7,070 bases of DNA from Pseudomonadota bacterium (GTDB lineage Bacteria > Pseudomonadota > Alphaproteobacteria > Rhizobiales > Beijerinckiaceae): NCBI GenBank assembly GCA_023393655.1, contig JAEWKP010000079.1, positions 1-7,070 on the forward strand, given 5' to 3'. This document shows positions 1 to 5,649 of this stretch, one piece after another. Under the pieces are notes generated by a model. The model worked only from the letters and a program-made list of their open reading frames with translations, did not search any database and was not told the origin of the DNA. Each line of letters starts with the position of its first letter. The first letter of the stretch is position 1. Position numbers and translations under genes: made by a program.

Positions 1-22
1 GCTATTGCGCCCGTGACGGAGC

Positions 23-26
23 GGAG
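23..26 (+). promoter_or_regulatory. Ribosome binding site of purD
   Basis: GGAG lies 6 nt before the ATG at 33, in a GGAGAG context. It supports the chosen purD start. Confidence 0.6.
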
Positions 27-32
27 AGCGCG

Positions 33-1310
33 ATGAAAATTCTTCTGATCGGTTCGGGCGGCCGCGAGCATGCGCTCGCCTGGGCGATTTCGGCCTCGCC
101 GCTCTGCGACACGCTGTTCATCGCGCCAGGCAACCCCGGCACCGCTCATTGCGGCGAGAATGTCGTGATCGATATCGCCGACCATGCCGCCGTCGTCGCC
201 TTCTGCCGGTTGCAGGGCGTCGATCTCGTCGTCGTCGGACCGGAAGGGCCGCTGGTCGCCGGCATCGCCGACGATCTCCGGGCCACCGGGATCAAGGTCT
301 TCGGTCCGTCCAAGGCCGCCGCCCAGCTCGAAGGCTCGAAGGGCTTCACCAAGGAGCTCTGTGCCGAATTCGACATCCCGACAGCCGGGTTCGGCCGCTT
401 CAGCGATGCCGCTTCCGCCAAGGCCTATGTCGCCAAACAGGGCGCGCCGATCGTGATCAAGGCGGACGGGCTCGCCGCCGGCAAGGGCGTGATCATGGCG
501 CAGACGCTGGATGAGGCGAACGAGGCCATCGACATGATGTTCTCGGGCAGCTTCGGCGCGGCCGGCGCCGAAGTCGTGGTCGAGGAATGGATGATCGGCG
601 AGGAAGCCAGCTTCTTCGCGCTCTGCGACGGCAGCCATGCGCTGGCGCTCGCCTCGGCCCAGGACCACAAGCGCGTCGGCGACGGCGATACCGGCCCGAA
701 TACCGGCGGCATGGGCGCCTATTCACCCGCCCCCGTAATGACGCAGGAGCTGACCGAGCGCGTTATGGCAGACATCATCCGGCCGACGCTCGCCGGTATG
801 GCCAAGCGCGGCACGCCGTTCCAGGGCGTGCTCTTCGCCGGGCTGATGATCACGGCGCAGGGACCGAAGCTGATCGAATACAATACCCGCTTCGGCGATC
901 CCGAATGCGAGGTACTGATGCCGCGCCTGAAGAGCGACATCGTGCCGGCCCTGCTCGCCGCCTGCGACGGCGTGCTCGACCGGGTCGACCTGCGCTGGCG
1001 TGACGAGGCGGCGCTCACCGTCGTGCTCGCGGCCAAGGGCTATCCAGCCAAGCCGGAGACTGGCAGCGTCATCCGCGACGTCGAGAAGGCCGAGGCGCTC
1101 GACGATGTCCTGGTCTTCCATGCCGGGACCAAGCTCTCCAACGGCGATCTCGTCGCCAATGGCGGGCGCGTGCTCAATGTCGTCGCGCTCGGCAACAGCG
1201 TCGGCGAGGCGCAGAAGCGCGCCTATGAGGCCGTCGACAAGATCGACTGGCCCGGCGGCTTCTGCCGTCGCGACATCGGCTGGCAGGCGGTGAAGCGCGA
1301 GCAAGGCTGA
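33..1310 (+). CDS. purD: Phosphoribosylamine--glycine ligase (GAR synthetase)
   Basis: This cytosolic enzyme joins glycine to 5-phosphoribosylamine with ATP, giving glycinamide ribonucleotide, the second step of de novo purine synthesis. The 425-residue length is normal for a monofunctional PurD. Visible family motifs are the N-terminal GSGGREHALAW (residues 8-18), the ATP-grasp lysine region IVIKADGLAAGKGV (about 140-153), DHKRVGDGDTGPNTGGMGAYSP (211-232) and NTRFGDPE (284-291), which supplies acidic and Asn metal-binding residues. The domain order is the usual N domain, ATP-grasp core and C domain with a VLAAKGYP segment. The ATG at 33 has a GGAG at 23-26 with 6-nt spacing. Only 32 nt precede it, so the promoter is not visible. 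The next gene follows closely on the same strand. There is no sign of damage or transfer. Confidence 0.98.
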   Translation: MKILLIGSGGREHALAWAISASPLCDTLFIAPGNPGTAHCGENVVIDIADHAAVVAFCRLQGVDLVVVGPEGPLVAGIADDLRATGIKVFGPSKAAAQLEGSKGFTKELCAEFDIPTAGFGRFSDAASAKAYVAKQGAPIVIKADGLAAGKGVIMAQTLDEANEAIDMMFSGSFGAAGAEVVVEEWMIGEEASFFALCDGSHALALASAQDHKRVGDGDTGPNTGGMGAYSPAPVMTQELTERVMADIIRPTLAGMAKRGTPFQGVLFAGLMITAQGPKLIEYNTRFGDPECEVLMPRLKSDIVPALLAACDGVLDRVDLRWRDEAALTVVLAAKGYPAKPETGSVIRDVEKAEALDDVLVFHAGTKLSNGDLVANGGRVLNVVALGNSVGEAQKRAYEAVDKIDWPGGFCRRDIGWQAVKREQG

Positions 1311-1323
1311 CAGGGCGTTGTGA

Positions 1324-1340
1324 CGGGGGCTATGCTCCCG
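1324..1340 (+). other. Small hairpin between purD and the dehalogenase gene
   Basis: Bases 1324-1330 can pair with 1334-1340 (7 pairs including one G-T wobble) around a TAT loop. No T-tract follows, so it is not a canonical terminator. It ends 3 nt before the ATG at 1344 and encloses the alternative ATG at 1332. It could damp translation or protect an mRNA end, or be chance in GC-rich DNA. Confidence 0.3.
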
Positions 1341-1343
1341 GCC

Positions 1344-2258
1344 ATGGCGAACATCGACTCCCTCTTCCCCGACTTCAAGGCACACTGGATCGACGGACCG
1401 GTCGGCAAGATCTTTGCGCGCGTCGGCGGCGAAGGCCCGCCGCTGGTGCTGATCCACGGCTTTCCGCAGACCCATGCCGAATGGCACCGATTGGCGCCGG
1501 AGCTGGCCAAGACGCATACCGTCGTCTGCCCCGATCTGCGCGGCTATGGCTGGTCGGCGGCGCCGCATGGCGATGGCGGCCGGGAGACCTACACCAAGCG
1601 CGGCATGGGCGAGGATATCGTCGCGGTAATGCAGGCGCTCGGCCATATCCGCTTCGGCGTGATCGGCCATGATCGCGGCGCCCGCGTCGCCTATCGCCTC
1701 GCGCTCGACCATCCCGGCCGGGTCGAGCGGCTCGTCCTGCTCGACATCCTGCCGACCATCTCGATGTGGGAAGGCATGAACGCGGCGCGCGCCATGCAGG
1801 TCTATCACTGGACCTTCCTGGCTCAGCCCGAGCCGATCCCGGAGAACCTGCTCAAGGCCGATCCGGTCGGCTGGCTCGACCGCACCATCGCGAGCTGGAG
1901 CCGGGCCAAGAACCTCGACCTGTTCGACCCGCTGGCGATGCAGTCCTATGCGGAATCCTTCAGCGACCCGTCGCGCACGCATGCAGCTTGCGAGGATTAT
2001 CGCGCCGGCGCCACCACCGATATCGAGCACGACAAGGCCGATCTCGCCGCGGGCAAGCGCATTCTCTGCCCGGTGCAGGTCCTCTGGGGCGAGGCCGGCA
2101 TCCCGGCCAAGGGCGCAAGCCCGCTCGATGTCTGGCGAGAGACCTTCGCGCCGCAGGCCGAGGGCCAGGCGATCGATAGCGGCCATTTCCTGCCGGAAGA
2201 GAACCCACAGGCGACGCTCGCAACGCTGAAGCCGTTCCTGACGCGGGCTGCGGCCTGA
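1344..2258 (+). CDS. Alpha/beta-hydrolase, fluoroacetate dehalogenase (haloacetate dehalogenase) type
   Basis: Predicted haloacid dehalogenase that hydrolyses (fluoro)haloacetate to glycolate and halide through an aspartyl-ester intermediate. The fold is alpha/beta hydrolase with HGFPQTH (38-44) after the first strands. Numbered from the MANIDSLFPDF start, it has D110 (nucleophile), R111 and R114 (carboxylate binding) in GHDRGAR, D134 in LLDILPT, H155-W156 in YHW, W185, Y219 in CEDYRAG and H281 in SGHFLPEE. As I recall it, the Rhodopseudomonas palustris enzyme RPA1163 has the same residues at D110, R111, R114, D134, H155, W156, W185, Y219 and H280, and its N-terminus aligns with this start without a gap. 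GTG at 1320 and ATG at 1332 are in-frame alternatives; the latter lies in a hairpin loop. No clear Shine-Dalgarno precedes 1344. The gene sits 33 nt after purD and 22 nt before the patatin gene. Substrate is inferred; a chloroacetate enzyme or another acid-recognising hydrolase remains possible. Confidence 0.88.
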   Translation: MANIDSLFPDFKAHWIDGPVGKIFARVGGEGPPLVLIHGFPQTHAEWHRLAPELAKTHTVVCPDLRGYGWSAAPHGDGGRETYTKRGMGEDIVAVMQALGHIRFGVIGHDRGARVAYRLALDHPGRVERLVLLDILPTISMWEGMNAARAMQVYHWTFLAQPEPIPENLLKADPVGWLDRTIASWSRAKNLDLFDPLAMQSYAESFSDPSRTHAACEDYRAGATTDIEHDKADLAAGKRILCPVQVLWGEAGIPAKGASPLDVWRETFAPQAEGQAIDSGHFLPEENPQATLATLKPFLTRAAA

Positions 2259-2280
2259 GCCGCAAAACGGGGCCAAGGGC

Positions 2281-3150
2281 ATGCCAGGTTCCCGCACTGC
2301 CACGTCCGACCGAACCGGCGCGCCCGAGATCGCGCTCGTGCTCGGAGCCGGTGGAGCGCGCGGCCTGAGCCACATCGCTGTCTTGGAGGCTTTCGACGAG
2401 CTCGGCCTCAAGCCAGCGCGCATTTCCGGCTGCTCGATCGGGGCCATCATCGGCGCAGCCTTCGCCGCCGGGCTCTCCGGCCGGGAGCTGCGTGAGCATG
2501 TGCTGGCGACCTTCCGCGACCGGGCGCGGGTGATCGCCCGCCTGCTGGACTGCCGCGTCGGAAAACTCGCCGATCTCGTGCGTGGGCTCGGCAACCCCGT
2601 GCTGATCGATGGCGAGCGCCTGCTCGACCTGTTCTGGCCGGAAGCCGTGCCCGACCGTTTCGAGGAACTGGCTACTCCGTTCACCGCGGTCGCGGCGGAT
2701 TATCACCGACACGCCGTGGTCACGCTGCATGATGGGCCGTTGACGCCGGCGGTAGCCGCCTCGCTCGCCATTCCCGGGCTGGTTCGGCCGGTCGCGCTCG
2801 GCGGGCGCGTGCTGATCGATGGAGGGGCGATCGATCCCCTGCCCTATCGGGAGTTGCTCGCGCCCGGCCGCATCACCGTCGCGGTCGATGTGAGCGCGCC
2901 CATGACGGAGCCTAGCGAAGCGCGCATTCCCGGCGCGATGGAAGCGCTCGTCGGCGCCTCGCAGATCCTGACGCGCACGCTGGTCCAGCGCCTGATCGAA
3001 CAGCAGCCGCCGGACATCCTAATCGGGGCCGGCGCCGACGGAATCGGCGGGCTCGACTTCTTCAAGGCCAAGGCGATCCTCGCGGCGGCCGAGCCGATCA
3101 AGGACGAGGTCAAGCGAGCTCTGGAACAGGCTCTCGAATCGCGGGGCTGA
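2281..3150 (+). CDS. Patatin-like phospholipase (RssA/NTE-type serine lipase)
   Basis: Predicted cytoplasmic or membrane-associated serine acyl hydrolase acting on phospholipids or lysophospholipids, with a Ser-Asp catalytic dyad. Motifs seen are the oxyanion-hole glycines LGAGGARGLSHI (21-32), the nucleophile elbow GCSIG with S52, and the second catalytic motif DGG with D180 in LIDGGAIDPLP. The 289-residue length fits compact bacterial patatins that have only the catalytic domain. There is no signal peptide: the N-terminus (MPGSRTATSDRTG) is polar. No other in-frame ATG lies before the catalytic motif, which fixes the start. A GGGG stretch about 8 nt upstream may serve as ribosome binding site. 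It follows the dehalogenase gene by 22 nt, suggesting an operon, and its last 41 bp overlap the convergent regulator gene. The true lipid substrate cannot be read from sequence. Confidence 0.93.
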   Translation: MPGSRTATSDRTGAPEIALVLGAGGARGLSHIAVLEAFDELGLKPARISGCSIGAIIGAAFAAGLSGRELREHVLATFRDRARVIARLLDCRVGKLADLVRGLGNPVLIDGERLLDLFWPEAVPDRFEELATPFTAVAADYHRHAVVTLHDGPLTPAVAASLAIPGLVRPVALGGRVLIDGGAIDPLPYRELLAPGRITVAVDVSAPMTEPSEARIPGAMEALVGASQILTRTLVQRLIEQQPPDILIGAGADGIGGLDFFKAKAILAAAEPIKDEVKRALEQALESRG

Positions 3151-3856
3151 CGGGCTCCGGCGCGTCACAACGGAAGCCCGGCAGCGCAGCCTCCAACACC
3201 CCTCGCCCCTCCTGGGTCAGGATCACGGCGCGGCTATCCTTGCGGCGACGCACCCAGTCCATCTCGAAGCAACGGCAGGCGAGCGCCGCCGCGAGATGGC
3301 CGGCGAGATGCGGTCGGCGTTCGCTCCAGTCGAGACAGGGGCGTAGCGCCGCGCGGCGGCTCCTGGCGGCGGCGTCCGGATCAAGGCCCAGCGCCCGGAA
3401 AATCGCCTTGCCCGAGACGGTAAGCGCATAGCCACCCTCGCTGGCCGCGAGATGGCCGCCCGCCATCAGCGCGTCGTGGATACCGATGCCGAGCCTTCCG
3501 GCAAAATGGTCGTAGCAGGTGCGGGCCTGACTCAGTTCCGCGCCGACACGGGACGGCAGGCGCCGGCTGGTGCCGTCGAGATTGGCCAGCACCATCAGGC
3601 CTTCCAGCGCCGTCGCGACCTCCGGACCGGCGAGCCGGTAATAGCGGTGGCGCCCCTGCACGGCGACGTCGATCAGGTTGCCCTGCATCAGCTTGGCCAG
3701 ATGGCCGCTAGCGGTCTGCGGCGCGACGCCGGCGATCCAGGCGAGTTCCTTGGCCGTCAGCGCCCGCCCATCCATCAGCGCGTGCAGCATGTTGGCGCGG
3801 GCCGGGTCGCCCATCAGATGGGCGATCTCCGCGAGATAGGGACCTTGGGTGCTCAT
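3110..3856 (-). CDS. ArsR-type winged-helix transcriptional regulator with long C-terminal domain
   Basis: DNA-binding regulator of 248 residues. The N-terminal winged helix (about 6-80) opens with YLAEIAHLMGDPARANML, has the recognition segment LTAKELAWIAGVAPQTASGHL (33-53) and a beta-wing around VQGRHRYYRL (66-75). Classic ArsR proteins are about 100-120 residues; this one carries an added C-terminal part with ARTCYDHFAGRLG (111-123) and RPCLDWSERRPHLAG (172-186), blocks I recall from a widespread longer subfamily whose ligand is unknown to me. Cysteines are at 114, 174, 194, 196 and 230. No canonical arsenic CxC metal site is seen in the wing helix. The start at 3856 was chosen because the protein then begins just before the conserved helix; ATG at 3874 is an in-frame alternative. 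It is divergent from the TauE/SafE gene, so it probably controls that gene and itself. Its last 13 or so codons overlap the patatin gene. Confidence 0.9.
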   Translation of the reverse strand: MSTQGPYLAEIAHLMGDPARANMLHALMDGRALTAKELAWIAGVAPQTASGHLAKLMQGNLIDVAVQGRHRYYRLAGPEVATALEGLMVLANLDGTSRRLPSRVGAELSQARTCYDHFAGRLGIGIHDALMAGGHLAASEGGYALTVSGKAIFRALGLDPDAAARSRRAALRPCLDWSERRPHLAGHLAAALACRCFEMDWVRRRKDSRAVILTQEGRGVLEAALPGFRCDAPEPVSPAIREPVPELA

Positions 3857-3898
3857 ACCGGCATGATGCGCCATCCCGCGATCGCCGCAAGCGGGAAC

Positions 3899-3918
3899 GC
3901 TACGGTGCCGGCCGTAGC
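3899..3918. promoter_or_regulatory. Perfect inverted repeat, candidate operator of the ArsR-type regulator
   Basis: The arms GCTACGG (3899-3905) and CCGTAGC (3912-3918) are exact reverse complements around a 6-bp spacer. The repeat lies 42 nt from the regulator start at 3856 and 43 nt from the permease start at 3962, that is, at the centre of the divergent promoter region. ArsR-family dimers bind dyad-symmetric sites in such places. The role is inferred; no -10/-35 elements could be assigned with confidence. Confidence 0.5.
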
Positions 3919-3961
3919 ATCGGGTCGCGACAGCCGCCCGCGGCAATGCCACAAGCAGGAC

Positions 3962-4705
3962 ATGGACAACACGACTCTCATCATCTTCGTCACCGCGACC
4001 TTCGTGTTCGCCGGCTTCGTCAAGGGCGTTATCGGGCTGGGATTGCCGACCATCGCGGTCGGCATTCTCGGCGTGGTGATGGCGCCGGCGCAGGCCGCGG
4101 CGCTGCTGGTCGTGCCCAATCTCGTCACCAATGGCTGGCAGATCGCGACCGGGCCGAAGCTCGGGGCCACACTGAAGCGGCTCTGGCCGATGCTTACGAC
4201 CATCTGCCTGGGCACCTGGGCCGGCGCCGGGCTCCTGCAACAGCAGAAGGACGGATCAGCCACGCTCTGGCTGGGCGCGGCACTCATCCTCTATGCGCTG
4301 GTCGGCCTGAAGGCGGCGAAGCTGCGCGTGCCGGTGCGCTGGGAAGGCTGGCTCGGCCCGGTCATCGGCTTTACCACCGGCGTCGTCACGGCCGCGACCG
4401 GCGTCTTCGTGCTGCCGGCCGTGCCCTATCTGCAGGCGCTCGGCTTCGACAAGGACGAGCTGGTCCAGGCGCTCGGCATCTCCTTCATCGTCTCGACGCT
4501 GGCACTGTCCTTCGGCCTGATCGGGGTGGGAGCGCTCAACGGTACCGTCGCCTGGCAATCCCTGCTCGCGCTCGTCCCTGCCCTGATCGGCATGGGCGGA
4601 GGGCAGTTCATCCGCAGCCGCATCTCGCCTGCGACCTTCAAGATCTGCTTCTTCGCCGGGTTGCTGGCGCTGGGTGCCTATCTCTGCTGGCGTAGTCTCG
4701 CCTGA
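3962..4705 (+). CDS. TauE/SafE-family membrane permease (putative sulfite/organosulfur anion exporter)
   Basis: Inner-membrane protein of 247 residues with about eight hydrophobic segments (roughly 5-27, 28-52, 75-92, 98-115, 131-157, 170-194, 198-218 and 227-244). The internal duplication typical of TauE/SafE (formerly DUF81) is visible: GFVKGVIGLGLP (18-29) in the first half and GFTTGVVTAATGVFVLP (136-152) in the second. Characterised members export sulfite, sulfoacetate or related anions, but the family is broad and the substrate here is unknown. The frame stays open upstream to 3452, but that part is antisense to the regulator; 3962 is the only ATG that keeps the first membrane segment whole. 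AGGA lies only 1 nt before it, so the ribosome site is weak. It is divergent from the ArsR-type gene across 105 bp holding an inverted repeat, which suggests regulated expression. Confidence 0.92.
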   Translation: MDNTTLIIFVTATFVFAGFVKGVIGLGLPTIAVGILGVVMAPAQAAALLVVPNLVTNGWQIATGPKLGATLKRLWPMLTTICLGTWAGAGLLQQQKDGSATLWLGAALILYALVGLKAAKLRVPVRWEGWLGPVIGFTTGVVTAATGVFVLPAVPYLQALGFDKDELVQALGISFIVSTLALSFGLIGVGALNGTVAWQSLLALVPALIGMGGGQFIRSRISPATFKICFFAGLLALGAYLCWRSLA

Positions 4706-4728
4706 CGGCCCGGCCCTTGCTCAGCGAA

Positions 4729-4744
4729 GCCGGCCGGAGCCGGC
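4729..4744 (+). terminator. GC-rich hairpin after the permease gene, possible weak terminator
   Basis: GCCGGC (4729-4734) and GCCGGC (4739-4744) can pair as a 6-bp stem with a CGGA loop, followed by GGGTTT. The T-run has only three bases, so intrinsic termination would be weak. It starts 24 nt after the permease stop and ends just before the putative promoter region of the next gene. Confidence 0.35.
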
Positions 4745-4748
4745 GGGT

Positions 4749-4764
4749 TTAACCGAGCGCTAAC
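4749..4764 (+). promoter_or_regulatory. CtrA-like site, one mismatch
   Basis: TTAA (4749-4752), 7 bases, then CTAAC (4760-4764) matches the alphaproteobacterial CtrA consensus TTAA-N7-TTAAC except for one base. The second half reads CTAACCAT, one base from the TTAACCAT half-site form. It lies about 42 nt before the start of the small four-cysteine gene, a plausible promoter position. AT-rich bases stand out in this GC-rich stretch. Function is inferred. Confidence 0.4.
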
Positions 4765-4794
4765 CATACGGGCGCAGCCTCGAGCGGCAGCAAC

Positions 4795-4799
4795 AGGAG
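4795..4799 (+). promoter_or_regulatory. Strong ribosome binding site of the small four-cysteine gene
   Basis: AGGAG with a 7-nt spacer before the ATG at 4807. This near-ideal site is the main non-homology evidence that the small ORF is a real gene. Confidence 0.7.
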
Positions 4800-4806
4800 C
4801 GCCTGC

Positions 4807-5058
4807 ATGGATGCCTTCACCATGGTCATCATGGCCTGCGTCGCCGGCGAGGCGCATTGCGCGACCAGCCGCATCAGCGAAATGGGCTTCACCACGGTGC
4901 AGGCCTGCGAGGCGCGGATCGACGATATCGCCCGCACGATGACCCGGGAATTCGGCAAACGCCCGGAATTCAAGGGTCGGCAAGTGACCTATGACGTCTC
5001 CTGCATGGATCGCGCGCAGCTCGCGGCGAAATTCGGCATCGCCTCGTCGGATACCTGA
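4807..5058 (+). CDS. Small conserved-looking protein with four cysteines, function unknown
   Basis: An 83-residue protein whose function I do not recognise. A hydrophobic first strand (FTMVIMACVAG, 4-14) is followed by a probable amphipathic helix (TTVQACEARIDDIARTMTREF, about 29-49) and a second strand (RQVTYDVSCMDR, 58-69). This is a beta-alpha-beta plan with cysteines at 11, 18, 34 and 66, which could form two disulfides or bind metal. There is no basic n-region and the hydrophobic stretch is short, so a classical signal peptide is not evident; if the cysteines are oxidised, an export route would need explaining. Support for a real gene: an ideal AGGAG site, a preceding CtrA-like box, codon use like its neighbours, and an end just 3 nt before the tail of convergent tadA. 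The antisense frames look like shadows. Confidence 0.8.
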   Translation: MDAFTMVIMACVAGEAHCATSRISEMGFTTVQACEARIDDIARTMTREFGKRPEFKGRQVTYDVSCMDRAQLAAKFGIASSDT

Positions 5059-5061
5059 GCG

Positions 5062-5526
5062 TCAGCGCCGCCCGCGGAAGAAATCCTTGAGCAGCGCCGC
5101 CGCTTCCCGCTCGCGCAAGCCGCCATAAACCTCGGGCGCATGGTGGCAGGTCGGGCTCTCATAGAGCCTGACGCCGTTCTCGACCGCGCCGCCCTTCGGG
5201 TCGCCCGCGCCAAAGTAAAGCCGCCTGATCCGCGAGAACGAGATCGCAGCCGCGCACATCGGGCAGGGTTCGAGCGTGACGTAGAGATCGCAGCCGATCA
5301 GGCGCTCGCTGGCAATCGCCTCGCAAGCCAGCCTGAGTGCCAGCATCTCGGCATGGGCGGTCGGATCCTTCAGCTCCAGCGTGCGGTTGCCGGCGCTGGC
5401 GAGGACCGTTCCGTCACGCACCACGACCGCGCCGACCGGCACCTCGCCGCGCAAGGCAGCCGCCCTCGCCTCGTCGAAGGCGAGCGCCATCGCGTCAAGC
5501 GCGGAGGGTGATTGCGGTTTCGACAT
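5062..5526 (-). CDS. tadA: tRNA-specific adenosine deaminase (tRNA-Arg A34 to inosine)
   Basis: Zinc-dependent deaminase that turns adenosine 34 of tRNA-Arg(ACG) into inosine, allowing one tRNA to read several CGN codons. The 154-residue protein has the cytidine-deaminase fold signature: TAHAEMLAL with zinc ligand H58 and proton-shuttle E60, and LEPCPMC with zinc ligands C88 and C91. Also seen are GEVPVGAVVV (27-36) and the substrate-loop GNRTLELKDPTAH (46-58). The closely similar numbering to E. coli TadA (H57, E59, C87, C90) supports the ATG at 5526. The frame runs open to a TTG at 5556, but that would add an unsupported leader; a GGGG lies upstream of the ATG. The gene is convergent with the small four-cysteine gene and divergent from the pseudouridine synthase. 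Guanine or cytosine deaminases share the fold, but the motifs fit TadA better. Confidence 0.95.
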   Translation of the reverse strand: MSKPQSPSALDAMALAFDEARAAALRGEVPVGAVVVRDGTVLASAGNRTLELKDPTAHAEMLALRLACEAIASERLIGCDLYVTLEPCPMCAAAISFSRIRRLYFGAGDPKGGAVENGVRLYESPTCHHAPEVYGGLREREAAALLKDFFRGRR

Positions 5527-5581
5527 CAAGAACCCCAGCTTTGGCGCTCGCAGCAAGGGAAAGCCTCTGCTACAAGCGCCG

Positions 5582-5589
5582 GCTATAGC
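5582..5589. promoter_or_regulatory. Palindrome GCTATAGC in the tadA / pseudouridine synthase divergent region
   Basis: A perfect 8-bp palindrome, and one of the few AT-containing spots in the 123-bp region between the two starts. TATAGC could act as a -10-like element on either strand, but no convincing -35 was found at the right distance. It may be chance. Confidence 0.2.
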
Positions 5590-5639
5590 GAATAAGCGAG
5601 CCAGGCCTTTCCCGCAAAGCGGTTGTGCTCGGCCGGCTC

Positions 5640-5644
5640 AGGAG
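5640..5644 (+). promoter_or_regulatory. Ribosome binding site of the pseudouridine synthase gene
   Basis: AGGAG with 5-nt spacing before the ATG at 5650. This decides the start: it shows that the long Arg/Gly-rich extension is translated, rather than initiation occurring nearer the S4 domain. Confidence 0.7.
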
Positions 5645-5649
5645 CAACC

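Noticed and set aside
1320..1343. GTG (1320) or ATG (1332) as start of the dehalogenase
   Set aside because: The eight- or four-residue addition is not supported by the family N-terminus as I recall it, and the ATG at 1332 lies in a hairpin loop. GTG use cannot be fully excluded.
723..2684. 653-codon open frame on the - strand across purD, the dehalogenase and part of the patatin gene
   Set aside because: It is antisense to three genes with clear catalytic motifs. Its translation is low-complexity Arg/Ala/Asp-rich text with no recognisable domain, as expected for a mirror frame in high-GC DNA.
3452..3961. In-frame upstream extension of the permease (170 extra residues)
   Set aside because: It is antisense to the regulator gene and not membrane-like. 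The permease family begins at the first hydrophobic segment right after the ATG at 3962.
3857..4240. Upstream extension of the regulator frame to 4240 on the - strand
   Set aside because: The added residues are antisense to the permease gene and low-complexity. The winged-helix protein begins normally at 3856.
5527..5556. TTG at 5556 as start of tadA
   Set aside because: It adds a ten-residue leader, whereas active-site numbering from the ATG at 5526 fits the family.
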